In this document: positions 12,701-23,984 of the stretch, in pieces
Layout: each line of letters begins with the position of its first letter
Numbering within the stretch: position 1 is the first letter of the stretch
Source: Enoplolaimus lenunculus
Taxonomy: Eukaryota > Nematoda > Enoplea > Enoplida > Thoracostomopsidae
NCBI GenBank assembly: GCA_030248215.1
Contig: JASANG010002129.1
Coordinates: forward strand, 1-64,000
Direction of reading: 5' to 3'
Length of the DNA stretch: 64,000 nucleotides
Translations under genes and position numbers: made by a program
The notes under the pieces: model-generated
The model's input: only the letters and a program-made list of their open reading frames with translations
What the model was told of the DNA's origin: nothing
Databases searched by the model: none

Positions 12701-13172
12701 AAACGAACGCTCCTCGTCTACGGGTGATGGAGACACAGCCAGCGAAAACGCAATCGAAAACCACAGCTTAGCGTCTGGCATAATGTCAATCCCTGGATTA
12801 GCTGCGGCGTGTGGGGCAGGAGGTATCCCTGTCGAACAGCCTCACACATCAGATAAAGAAGCTACCCCTGGTGGAAGTTCATCAATCGTCAATGACAGTC
12901 AGCCGCGTCCAGTCCGACCGTCAAAAGCAGAAACCTGTTTAGCAAGTGTACGACAAGTGCGAACCATTTTCTCGGACTTACTACAAGATTCGTCATCTGT
13001 GCTGTATAGAGACAGCGAACAACATCAAAAAGTTCTTGATTTGCTGCCGCTGATAGATGATTTAGAACACTTGAGCAGCAGGCCGAATCCGCTTGACTAT
13101 ACAAGTGTCGTTATGCCAATTGTAAAATTTGCAACTACGTTACTCGAAGAGGCAACTGAACAATGTGATTGA
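6766..13172 (+). CDS. Large disordered, RS-like nuclear-type protein, function unknown
   Basis: Two coding exons, 6766-7378 and 7912-13172, joined in phase 1 across GTGAGT and TTTTAG sites, give about 1957 residues. I do not recognise the family. Residues 1-205 are acidic and Ser/Asn-rich. From ~215 there is a Lys/Arg-rich, NLS-like stretch (GGKRKKS). A 22-residue segment at ~267-288 (YRRCRKF...IPKLS) has a diverged second copy at ~907-928 (YAALRLF...VPRLS). Residues ~1380-1500 are rich in Arg, Ser, Asp, His and Tyr, as in RS-like RNA-processing proteins. The last ~80 residues look helical (SVRQVRTIFSDLLQ, then LLPLIDDLEHL). A likely nuclear scaffold or RNA-processing role is inference from composition only. 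The second exon is in frame well before the first Met-like codon, so it is not a separate gene. A family A element lies 47 bp past the stop. Confidence 0.85.
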
Positions 13173-13219
13173 ATCTGCGAACACTGGTGTTGCGTTTTAA
13201 CAATGCATACGTATTATTC

Positions 13220-13343
13220 CAGGGTGCAACCAGAAAATAAGAATACCTGAACCGAATGTGAAATTAATACTGACCGAGCCCGGATAGGTGAATTATGTCT
13301 TATAGTTATATCCTACCAGAAACGGAATTCCGGTGTCACCCTG
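13220..13343. mobile_element. Short family A hAT-like element in the 3' flank of the orphan gene
   Basis: 124 bp from CAGGGTGCAACCAG to CCGGTGTCACCCTG, with an inverted-repeat match of ends. The flanking 8-mers do not match, so the target duplication has been lost. It lies 47 bp after the TGA stop, so it probably falls in the 3'UTR. Confidence 0.65.
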
Positions 13344-15045
13344 GCGCATGTGTACGTCGTTTTGCCATTACTAACTCTGTGCTCTTTGTATTGGTTGCAA
13401 CATGCTGTTGTGTGCTGCAACGTCTTTCGGCAGCATGTTGAGTGTGTTTTTATTGAGGAGTTTAGTTTTCAACCCTGCTTATCTGTCAACGAATAATAAA
13501 TGCTAGGCTTGTAGAATTCTTGGCAGAATTGTAGCAGCCATCGGGAAATGAAAGTTTTGGTTTTTGTAAAAAAATATATTAACTCTAATGGAGTAGTAAC
13601 CATCTAGCAAAATTGATTTAGAAAAACTTAGCAAAATCTGTTTTGATGGTACTTTGTATCCTTTCGTTGGAGGTATTTGCATAGAATGAGTTTGTATATT
13701 GTATCGTGTGTGTCCGCTACGTTTTGCTCTTAAGCATTTTCTTGTTTTAATTTAGACAACAATATTTTTCTTATAGGGTGCAACGGATACCAAAGAATTC
13801 TGTAGCCGAATACCGTAGCATGCAAACAAAGTCCGGCAATTGCATAACAAAGTAAAAATAGCTTGTCGGTGCCGGATGGACTTGGTATATGCAAGGCTAG
13901 TCTTTTTGTTGAATTTTTCGTTGGATTTCACAAATTTTTATCCATCCGTCGATAAACATTTCTTACTTAGCTCATTTTTATTACGTTTATATGAGAGTAA
14001 ATTTACGTTGTCATGCAAGAATTATATTCTGAGCGAATCTGAGAGTGGTTTATCGCGATATGTAGCATGAACCAGGTTAAAAGTTACGACGAAAATTGAA
14101 AAATTCAGCGGATTAAATCGTTTCCACGACGAGTTTTATCTGTATAAAATTTTGAACGTTTTCAGCATGGCTTTGTAATTTCTTGAAAATATAACAAAAC
14201 TTAATATTAGAGCGAACTGAGCTGTGGAATATTAGCGTTCGGTTTGAACACACAAAACCGAAATTTCACATCGTTTCGACAAGACCGACGATGTTCTTCA
14301 AAGTAATCTCTTGGAATAGGTGTGGATAGATTCTTGGGTCCATGTTTAGAACAGGGCCGGAACAGTATAAGCATATTCCTAAGCGTAAGGATGATCCTAT
14401 TCGTCAGTTTAAGCCTAAGCAACAAATTTAGTCTAAAGCTTAAACTGACTCTGTTACATCCCCTCCGGAAAACGATCCGGCCCTATTCTATATATGGGCC
14501 GATTCTTTCGTAAACTCGCTTGTTCGGTACTGTCAGAATGATACTATGCTTATCAAAAGTTTAGCATCAGCGTTCGGCAATGGGCAAACTGCTCACATAG
14601 GACGCCGCACGGTGCTGGATGGTTTACGCCTCGGGACGAGAGGGAACTTACCTGATGGACAGCGCCGCACGACAAGTACACAATCTCAATAAGCTCAAAC
14701 AACACAGATGTAAAGATGGAAAGTGCACCAGTATGGCTAATGCATATATACACTGTTAACGGGCGCAATATCTTACCGGTAGAACAATACTGGGATGACA
14801 TCTAATGAAATCTTGGATGTTCATCTGCAGTTAAGAATTTTTAAGTAAAACTACTCTATACGGTTCCTATTTTCAAGCAGATTAGCGCGCGAAACGATTA
14901 TTTGAAAGTTTGAAAGTGTTTTGCAAATTGCACTTGGTAACACCACCAGTAATTTCGTCTATTACCTTATTGATGTTTATAGAGCTTGTATATAGCGCAA
15001 TATTCTTGAGATTGTAAAATGTAAAGACATTTTTTGTAATTTTAG
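13344..15045. other. Intergenic, with repeat remnants
   Basis: Contains an AGGGTGCAACGGATACC fragment (~13778) of the hAT-like families. A ~134-bp candidate element runs from 14352 to 14485, from CAGGGCCGGAACAG to GATCCGGCCCTA, with CCTAAGC-type repeats inside. No coding exon was recognised. Confidence 0.5.
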
Positions 15046-15060
15046 TAGTATTATTTTTTT

Positions 15061-18000
15061 ATGAAGATTCTTCGTAAAACAATTACTTCGTATATGCATC
15101 ACTATTTACCTTCAGCTATTCACGTAAGTATGATTTAAACATGGCCGCCACGCTGCAACCTGAGTTAGAAATTACCAGAAACAGAACCCGAAGATAAAAA
15201 TAACACCACATTTAAACCAGAAACGGATAGTGAAAGTAACTCACGGAAAAATCACAATTTCATTTAGAATATCGGGTAGTGAAAAATACCGCATATCTCT
15301 ACCAGAACCGGAGTTCCGGTCGCAACCTGATAGGTGGAAGCCCTGCTAAAGGAAGTGATAAATAGCCGTGCCGGATCCGAGGTCAGCATAATTCGCCGCA
15401 GCCGGAAGTGCAACCGAACATGAAGCAAAGTCATAATTGCCCAAAAGACGATTCCTAGACGACAATTGCCTAAATGATAATTCCAGACACTTGCCCATAT
15501 GGGACAATTAAGCAAACACGATTTTTGCCCAAACAAGAATTTCCCAATTAATACAAAACTGTTATCAAATCCCACAGGGTCAGTTGAGCAGTGCAGGTGC
15601 TAGCACCAAGCTTTATGTTAAAGCTTAGAATGAGGCTTGCGCTTAGTGTTTGCTGGGTCAATTGGGACAGATTTGTTTGCATAGTTGAGAATTTACGCGT
15701 TTGGGCAATGACCGTTTAGGCAATTGCCTTTGCGAATTTGTCGTCGGTGCAATCACTTCTTTTTTCATTGTTTTATTTCGAATTTAATATTTTGAGCTAA
15801 ATTTTATCATAAAAATTGTGAAGAAAAAAGTATTCTCGGATTTTTGAGAGCTGCAGAACATTTGACTCAGACAAATGATATATTGTTTAGGTACATCCTT
15901 CGACGCATGATCCAGATCGAGCATTAATTGAGCTTCGACAGCAGTATGTGTGTCAGTCAATACAACTGTTACCTCTGGATTCACCAATTAGGCCTGATGC
16001 AGTGCGTGTTGTGTGTGTCTCTGATACACACAATAGGTTTGATTCAATTGTCGGCTGCCTGCCGCCTGGTGACGTTCTTGTTCATGCCGGCGATTTTACA
16101 ATGGTCGGGAGGTCAAAAGAAATTCGCAAATTTGATACGTTATTAGGTTACGAAATGGTTTTATGGTTGTTTTTAATGGAATAATTTCGAACTCGCTTGT
16201 AATATCAGAAGTCCATTATCGGTATATGTGTACGGTAAGTGTATGCTAAGCATAAAATTGCCGCTATGCATGTGTACGTATACTGGAATATTAAGTTGTT
16301 GCAATCGACCACGACACTATCGACAGGATTATGCAACATCCGCGTTATAGCATATACTACAAAATGCACCTGCGGTCGTTGCGTTTCTGCTTTATTCCAC
16401 CCATACAGCATTTCTCAGATGTGTAGCACGAAAAATCTTGAAAATCGGCAAATTATCTATCACATCCAAAATTGGGATGTGTACGTATAAAACGCAACGC
16501 GCGCTTTGAGAGTTTACAGTACTAATTTATTTATGTTGTTTTGTAGGAGAATTGACGCAATACGGTGAAAAAATTGTCATTTCGGGCAATCACGAACTGT
16601 CACTGGATCCTGCAACAAGACGTAAGCTTAGTTTCGTTATATCGTAAAAATGGTAATTATCTGGTAGCGTTTAAAGTAACACAGTTGATTATTGGTCTGT
16701 TGATAGAGTATTTTATTTCCGTCACATTGCGTTGAGTGGACGTGTTTCTATCGACTTACAGTTCAGTTATAGGCAAATATACGGGAATGACTTGAACGAG
16801 AGGAGGGTGACTGATGTTTATTTAGCCTTTCCAAAAGATACGCCTTGGCTATTCGGTTATGGACTGTTATTTATTTTTTAATCCAAGTTCAGCTGGAGAG
16901 TAGTCACGACTTTCGGGGGGGGGTGGTTCAATATTTAAGAGGGCGGCATTGTCCTGAAAAATTCGGATGCTTTAGGAAAATTTGTCAGTCAGTCGCACCG
17001 AAGCTGCCGCAAAGCTAATTGTCGAAAACTACACGATATATTCGTATTGGAGGAGCTAAATGATTAGAATCATGATTAGTTATATGAGCAGTAATTACAT
17101 TATAAACCTCGCGAGCGAAACGAGCAAAAAACCAAGCAAAACGTTTGCTTCAGGGTTCCCTGCGTTATTCTGGTTTTGTGCTGATTCGGTTATTCTGTGT
17201 CATATGTCTTCCTTTGAATAGAACAGCAGGCAAAATTTGTAAACACGAACAGCAAAATTGCAAGTAGACCGAACGAGAAACACGTTCGTAATTTTGGTGT
17301 TTGCGTACAATGTTCATTTTAGTTTTGCGACATTTTGCTATTGTTTTTTAGTTTTGAACTATCAATTTTGGAAGCGGGGGCGACTCGCGCCACCCACCGC
17401 ATACACCATTGAGCTTCAGTTATCTGCACCGCACACTTTTAATTTATGCCAGCCGTTTTCTACGGTTTTAGTTAATTACTTAAGGATTATGCTTTTAAGA
17501 GTTGACTAAGGCTACTATGAATATAAGTAACAATATATTTTGAGTAATGAATACAATTCTGTACTGAACTTCGTTTGGTCCAGGGAGCATTTATGCAATT
17601 TAATTAGAGTAATTGACGTTTATGGTCTAATTATCAATTCTGAATTTTAGCCATTTATGCACTCGAAGTAATAGGGAAATAAAGTCGTATTGTTCACACT
17701 CAAAATAGATACTCGGAACAACTCTTATTATCTCACCCTTGTGTTCTTGTGAATCACTTTGATTTTTTTATGACACGTATTACATTTTTGTTTGTTTAAG
17801 CGCAGCGTCGCACTGCAACCGATTCACCATTGACAAATGGTCATTATCTGTTTGACAAGTCAATATCGGTGTTTGGTTATAATTTTTATGGATCTCCGTG
17901 GTATGTCGCATTTTTGTTCACTAAACCATATACGGCAGTGTAAATCAATATAAACGATACAGGATAGTTTAACTTGTGTTTGAGTAGAAAAATAATTTTG

Positions 18001-20100
18001 TAAAGTATGTTTTGGTAAATTTCTAAGCCATTTTGTTGCAAAATTTTTTACTAAACTGTTAAAGCTTGGAGCGAATCCGCGAAACTGGTATAATTCACAA
18101 TATTATCCAACTTCTGGTTTAGCTTCGTATTTTAATATAGATAACGCTCCAATATATATTGCTTTTAACTTATCTAGATACTGAATGCAGTAGTATTTGT
18201 TGTTTCTTTAATATTGTTAAGTCTATATATAATATTAAAGCTGGAATGCCTATTTTGGGCAACGTTTCAGCACTGTCTGTATTGCAAAACTGTTAACAAA
18301 AACAGTCTGGTCTATATAAAAAATGCTTGCATATTTTTTGTTTTCATGGGTTTATTTGAATCAGCATGAACCGCGTGTAGGAGTAATATAGCAAACGAAA
18401 GCTTCGACACGTTCAAGATCAAAGTTAATATGTTTCCTTTTTCAAAAAATGGTCTACGCGTGTGAACAAGATGTTTTTAAGACGTTGCCCTATGCGCAAC
18501 TACAATATTTAGTATTTACTAAGCACTGAAAATGATTTTAATTTTATTTTTATGTGCTTTTTGTGTCTACTTTTTACAGGACTCCTGCATTTCGAAATTG
18601 GGCTTTCAATTTAGCACGTGGGGAGGACTGTTTGAACGCATGGAACCGCATTCCAAATGATACCGATGTTCTTATTACTCATGGACCACCACTTGGTAAG
18701 CGAAGTATATATACCTACGTTTTTTGGTAAAGCGCTGCAATATTAAAACTGTTTGCATATGATACCTAGATATATATCAAATTACTTTGATACAGAATAC
18801 TAAAGTAAGAAATTTTTCGCTAACCGACAGCGTGATGTTGTATGGATTGCGTGCGAAATTTTTAAACTATAATTACACTGAATTAGCTTAGTGTTGTGCA
18901 TTCAACCAAGGGCGCAGGACACGTTGTTATGATGAAAACTTTAAGCAGTTTGTTGCCGTCCTAATTTTTTTACTACGGGGCATGTAAAGGTTAAGTTGTT
19001 AGAGAACGATGATATCCTCAGGGATGGTATTGATCATCTTTGTTTCCCTTTTACTCAACAATTGGGCATGCGGCATGGCATCAATTTTAAACTTGATCAC
19101 TTTGGCATTTTATGGTTGACGCACAGAATTTACATAGAAAATATTATATAATGTTTTGAAAATTAATGTTTTATTTGACGTGTTATTGCACATGTAAGGA
19201 GTGAAGGATTTTATGAATGTTTTAGGTCATGGCGATCAAATTGGAGCCGGTGGCAACGGAGAACACGTGGGCTGTGTGGAATTGCTGTTAACGGTAAAGC
19301 GAAGGGTCAAACCGATGTATCATATATTTGGACACATTCATGAAGGTATGTATGTGAGCTTTAAACTGAAATATTTTTATGTACTGCTGCTAATGTGTAT
19401 AAAGTGGTATATTCTGAGAGTACATATTGTTAAAGTTTTGGTACTTATTCACTTTTTCAACGTAACAGTGTCAATAGAAGGCAGGAACTCCGCCCCACAT
19501 TGTTGCTTATTATTCCCTAAGTTTACGCCTAAGTCTGGACCTAAGGCTAACTCGTAAATGTAATTTATTCTTTCTTTCATAATGTAAGCGCGATAAGCAA
19601 ACAATTACCAAAATTTTAATTACCCGAAAATCCTTCAACTTTTTTAGATTATCGTGTAAAATGTTTCAAGCAAAGTTTGGGATTTATGTAAACTTATTGG
19701 AAGTCACGAAAATCAGTATTATTTTGTCTCAAAATGCACTCTGGATAAACTTTGAGGCAAACGAGGACGGCACTTGCTACGTCTGAAATGATGCAGCGTT
19801 TATGAAGCAGTCCAAACGTGCAAGTATTTCCCGAGATCCATTTTATGTTTACAAGCTTTTAGCCACGGTTCGTATTTTTGTTATATATGTATTACAGGCT
19901 ATGGCGTGACAACAGATGGTGTAACGACGTTTATTAACGCTTCAACGTGTGATATCTACTATAGGCCGGTGAATCCGCCTATAATATTTGATTTGCCTCT
20001 TAAATCAAATTGGTGTCGTGACCACGAAGGAAAAATAAAGTTGAAAATTAATGATGTAGCCCGGACTGGTCCAGAAATTCTCTTCGGTTCGGTTCATTGA
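15061..20100 (+). CDS. MPPED2-like: MPPED1/2-type class III metallophosphoesterase
   Basis: Seven exons in consistent phase: 15061-15123, 15891-16146, 16547-16621, 17801-17900, 18580-18695, 19226-19345, 19898-20100, for 310 residues. Calcineurin-like metal-binding motifs are in order: SDTH (65-68), HAGDF (86-90), GNHE (120-123), THGPP (198-202) and GHIH (239-242). The diagnostic MPPED tail GYGVTTDG, then FINASTC, then NPPIIFDLP, is present. The family hydrolyses phosphodiester substrates such as cyclic nucleotides in vitro. As I recall, mammalian MPPED1/2 have Gly where the first His of GHIH stands here; this copy keeps the His, so a more active metal site is expected (inference). The first exon is my call from an open 21-codon frame ending in GTAAGT in the correct phase, 15 nt after a 3' splice site. 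The last ~29 residues run into a repeat and are not family sequence. Confidence 0.93.
15150..15330. mobile_element. Family A-like remnant in MPPED intron 1
   Basis: Runs from a CTGCAACCTGAGTTAGAAAT edge to TTCCGGTCGCAACCTG, with GGAACC/AGAACCGG motifs. It is degenerate, with no clear target duplication. Confidence 0.45.
15410..15750. repeat. Repeat with clustered TTGCCCAAA/CAATTGCC motifs
   Basis: In MPPED intron 1. ATTGCCCAAAAGACGA, ACAATTGCCTAAATGA and TTGCCCAAACA occur on the left and the inverted forms (TTTGGGCAATGACCG, TAGGCAATTGCC) on the right, around a less repetitive centre. It resembles the other miniature elements in the window, with a family-specific motif near both ends. Boundaries are uncertain. 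Confidence 0.4.
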
Positions 20101-20530
20101 ACGTTGCGGTCCGGTCCGGTTCAATCCTGGTTCAGTCAGACCGATTCGGACCGGTCCGGTCCGGTTCGACCGAATGTATCAGATGGTGGCTGATAAATAG
20201 GCTGTTTCTTACTGCTTTGATGTCAATGTTTGAAAGGCAAAATTTTGAAAGTGAAAAATCGTTTAAAACAGTATTTGTATACACGTTTCCTGAGAAATTC
20301 GGAGCGATTTCCTTTCTTAGCAAGTTTAGGATCACGGATAAAAGTAGTAAATTTGCACTTGTTCAGTAAAAGTGATAAATTAAAGCCGTGGTTGACTTCC
20401 GATCCGGACCATAGGTCCGAACCGGCAAGGTCCACACTGTATGCGGCCCAATCCAGACTGCAAACGGTGCGGTCCAGACTGCAAGGTGTCCGGTTCCACG
20501 GTCGACCTGTAGGCCGCTCAGTATTCTGCG
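20060..20530. repeat. GGTCCG/GGTTCG-rich repeat overlapping the MPPED stop codon
   Basis: Arrays of GGTCCG and GGTTC motifs at ~20085-20175 and inverted or diverged forms at ~20395-20510, around an AT-rich centre. The arrangement matches the other miniature elements here (short motif arrays near both ends), but I could not define termini or a target duplication. The MPPED reading frame ends inside it at 20098-20100. Confidence 0.5.
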
Positions 20531-21559
20531 ATTCGGTTCACATCACTGCTGTGGATAGAGAAAGTAGTAGCTGCTGTTGAGCACATAATGCATGTATTTG
20601 ATTGCGGCAGTTTTGAGCACAAAGGTTTCTGTTCTTAAATGATGATTGCCTGTGTGATCTGCCCTGTTCTCTGTCTCTATGCGCAGTTTTTTTAACTTAA
20701 AATGCTGTGATAGATTTTATTATTTTTACTACTTTTGTATAATATTTGTTATTCTTACTTGTTTTTACATAGCAAAACAGTAATTTTGAAGAATGGTTCT
20801 AACGCAATCGGTTTACAGGTTAAATGCTTCTAAAACGCTGGCGCTGGTGGAGTACGCTATGATTATTGCTTTCGTACATCGGACGCTGAATTTACATTTA
20901 TTTTAATCTGTGAACGTAAAAAAATGCTACTATAGTATTTTAATGTAAGTTCTCGTGTGAACGAGGTAAGTGAATTTTAACAGCTTATCAGACTTGATAT
21001 ACTTTAATAAAACTTTTGTATATATGTTCGTATTTGCTTGAGCAGATTACTTTTTAGTGTAAGAATACATCAAGAAGCAAAAATGCCAGATTTGAAAGCT
21101 AGCGATTTTTTTCGAGTCGATTCCGGAGGTGAAATCAAATAAAGGCAACCTATGATGCAAATCGCTATTTTTTGGCAATACAGTTTTATAAGCATGGTCA
21201 AAATATAAATTTTGTGTTCATTTTAAACAAAGTTTGCCAGTTACCAATTAAATATTGCATCAACGATGCAACTGTTTAGAAATCTACATCTGCAAACATC
21301 TCTACTGAAATTTCTGAAACAGAATTTCAGTTTGTTTTATTTGCGCGCGTTATTGCCGGTATTTTTATTACGGAAAGGGAAGCCGGTTTTACCGGAAACG
21401 GATATCCGGTTACACCCCGACGTAACCTATAGTACAAATTGCGGTTAATTGGCGCCCGTACACGTTCTACCATTTGTTGTATTTCTATGTACCTATGTTT
21501 TTAAGCACCTTGTAGTTTACTAAACACTGTAACTTTAAGTCAGGAATACTAATGTATTT
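20531..21559. other. Intergenic, one AAACGG-family fragment
   Basis: A fragment with ACCGGAAACGGATATCCGG (~21388-21408) belongs to the AAACGG-type hAT-like family E. Otherwise nothing was recognised. Confidence 0.45.
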
Positions 21560-22045
21560 CAGGATGAACTTGGATGTCCGTTTCTCGTAAAATCTGTATC
21601 CGTTTCCGTTATAGCAATACAAGAATTTGTGTTGTAGTTATGCTCAAAATTAGTTGTAAATCACAAGTATCGCTATTGTCGAATGCAAATATGCTGCAGT
21701 TGGTTCGTATAAAATAAAAATTACGTAATTCATGCGAAATTGTATAAATTACGGTGCATCCGCAACTTTTTCTTTTAAATTTTGGAAGGCCTGGTGAATA
21801 TACCATCTTTTTATCTTTGAAACTTTGGCCCATCTAAAGATCAGTGGCGGAACGTTTTTCTGTGGGTCTGCAATAGAGTAAGCTTAAACTTTAGACTAAT
21901 TTTTTGCTTGGCTTAGGCTTTGACCGAAACTTTTCTACTTTAATATTTGTTTCCTGTTCCCGTTATTTCGATTGCTATTCGTTTCCGTTATTTTTACAAT
22001 CAGTCGATCGTAAAAATAACGGAAACGGATTTTGTTTACACCCAG
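21560..22045. mobile_element. hAT-like miniature element, AAACGG family (family E)
   Basis: 486 bp from CAGGATGAACTTGGATGTCC to GGATTTTGTTTACACCCAG. Flanking ATGTATTT (21552-21559) and ATGTATAT (22046-22053) match at 7 of 8, supporting an 8-bp target duplication. TCCGTTTCCGTTAT and AACGGAAACGG arrays lie near the ends. A perfect 18-bp-arm hairpin lies at 21980-22027. There is no coding capacity. Confidence 0.7.
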
Positions 22046-22360
22046 ATGTATATATTGGTGGTCGATAAACAAAGACACATTTTATTGTTGTATCACGTGT
22101 GCAAATACGGAAACATGTAGATTGATTTGCATTTAGTATTTTGTGATTTGAAGCAGTACATTAAAAGTCCTGATCATAGAGAGCCTTTGGTTTTGGTTTG
22201 GTACTCTGTAAAGTTTGAACGAATTTTAAATGTTTTCTCACAAACTATGCCAAATAATCATAGACTATTTGACATTAAAGATTGAAACGCGAACGGATCT
22301 TTAAACCTTTCCAGCTAATTACTGCTTCTAAAATTTTCCAACTCTCCTTGCCGCTCCGAC

Positions 22361-23908
22361 TTATAGTCCACGTTGTCTGAAATCAATGCTATCCAGTATT
22401 GATGCTCGTTTGCCGAGACCATTAAACGACAGTGGGTCCATACTTCGCTTGCCAAGCCCTTCGAACGATAACGGGTCCATGCTTCGTTTACCAAGCCCCC
22501 CGAAACTTAATGGATCCATGCTTCTTTTGCCTAGTCCATGAAATTGAAGTGGGTCCATTTGCCGTTTGCCAAGACCGACCATCATCGCATCCATGCCTCG
22601 TTTACCAAGGCCTCCAAATGACAACGGGTCCATACCGCGCTTGCCGAGACCTTCAAACGATAGAGGATCCATGCTACGTTTGCCTAGCCCTCGAAATGAC
22701 AACGGGTCCATGCCTTTCTTTTCGGCGAGATTCTCCATGGAGTTGCGTTTGCCCAGACTGTCAAATGACAGTGGATCCATGCCGCGTTTTTGGAATATGG
22801 TGTCCCGAGATTTTGGAAGTGCGAATCGCTTTGCTGCCAATGCTTGTGAGCCGCAAATCTAAAACACATTGGTACACTGACGGATTCGCGATTTTTTCCA
22901 GGCACCATCTCGTCAAAATATAACCTTAGCATATTTTTGCACATTGCACGGTTAAAAATATGAGCGCTTACTAGAGCTTCATTCAAACAGGGGATATATA
23001 TTTAGTGTACTGTATTGACCCGAATAAGAGGGGGTAATAAGAGAGGGGGTCTCCATTTTGGGTCCGAATCAATAAGAGTCCGTATTCCTAATAAGAGTCC
23101 GTAAGCGGATAGAGTCCCTAAACCCTAATTAGAGTCCATAAATGTGAATTAACCCTAATTGTAGCGCACAAATGTCTTCCGGACCAAATAATTTGTGTTC
23201 GAAACTTTAAAGCGTACTTTAATTTTGAAAGTACATTCCTAAGTATAACCTTTTATTATCGCTCAAACTATTGAAACGAGACAAATATACGTTTAATTAA
23301 ACGGATAGTTGCAGTACCGGATATATATCAGTAACGAAGGGCGGCGGAGCGTGGGTTAAAAATAAATAACAGTGCGTAACCGAATAACAAGCTGGGTACC
23401 CTCTGGAGAGGCCAAATAAATATCAGTCCCCCTCTTATTCGGGTCAATACAGTAGAAGGAATAGTTTGCGAATATTTGTTTCTCAAATTCCTTAATTTTG
23501 CCAACAAATTATAATTTGAAAATAATTGAAAAAATGCAAGGTAAACATATAATTCTGTTCCGAAGGAAGTTGACTAGTCACCTTAATTAGATTGCGTAAC
23601 TGTTTATTTGTTGAAATTAAGTGTACTACCTTAAAAGTCTGTTCCTAAAATAATGAACTTATATTCGCTTAAACCATAGAAAATGGCTGGCATACGTTAA
23701 TGCAGTGTGCTGCATATATCTTAAGTTGGATTGGAATAGAAATGACAGTCTGGAACCGAATAGCGATAGGGTAATCGTTGATAGGCGAAATAAATATCAG
23801 TCATCCGTCATTCGGATAGCTACAATAGTCAAGTTTTAATCTCACCATGTACAGCACAACTGACAGCTGGGCCAGTAAGCAAAGAACCGTTTTTCGTGTC
23901 GGTGGCAT
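22361..23908 (-). CDS. Amidated neuropeptide precursor, buccalin/allatostatin-A-like (MDPLSFxGL-amide)
   Basis: Two exons on the minus strand, 23906..23846 region (ATG at 23908) and 22858-22361, joined in phase 0 across GTGAGA and GTTTTAG, give 186 residues. Residues 1-26 form a signal peptide: basic MPPTRKT, hydrophobic VLCLLAQLSVVLY, and a CGSQA cleavage region. Then a KR site and a spacer lead to nine Gly-ending copies separated by KR or KK: GMDPLSFDSLG, GMDPLSFRGLG, SMDPLSFEGLG (twice), GMDPLSFGGLG, GMDAMMVGLG, QMDPLQFHGLG, SMDPLSFGGLG and SMDPLSFNGLG. The terminal Gly would become an amide, giving MDPLSFxGL-NH2. This resembles molluscan buccalins (MD-L-F-GGL-amide) and the allatostatin-A group. 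The Gln-starting copy could cyclise to pyroglutamate. The 987-bp intron holds a 443-bp miniature transposon. Confidence 0.9.
23010..23452. mobile_element. 443-bp TA-flanked miniature element with GACCCGAATAAGAG ends
   Basis: Inverted termini CTGTATTGACCCGAATAAGA and its complement are near-perfect over ~25 bp and flanked by TA on both sides (23008-23009, 23453-23454), as in Tc1/mariner-type MITEs. The interior repeats ATAAGAGTCC/TAGAGTCC motifs. It lies in the neuropeptide intron. Diverged relatives lie at about 16795-16880, 29875-29960, 53995-54100 and 54590-54675. Confidence 0.8.
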
Positions 23909-23984
23909 TATTGCTATTTTAATTGCTTTAGTTAAAAATATTTAAACAAAAATTTCAATACGGCCTGAATAAATGGACACTGTA

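Noticed and set aside
22432-22923. 163-codon plus-strand frame opposite the neuropeptide exon
   Set aside because: Antisense shadow of the repeated peptide array; the periodicity follows the minus-strand coding.
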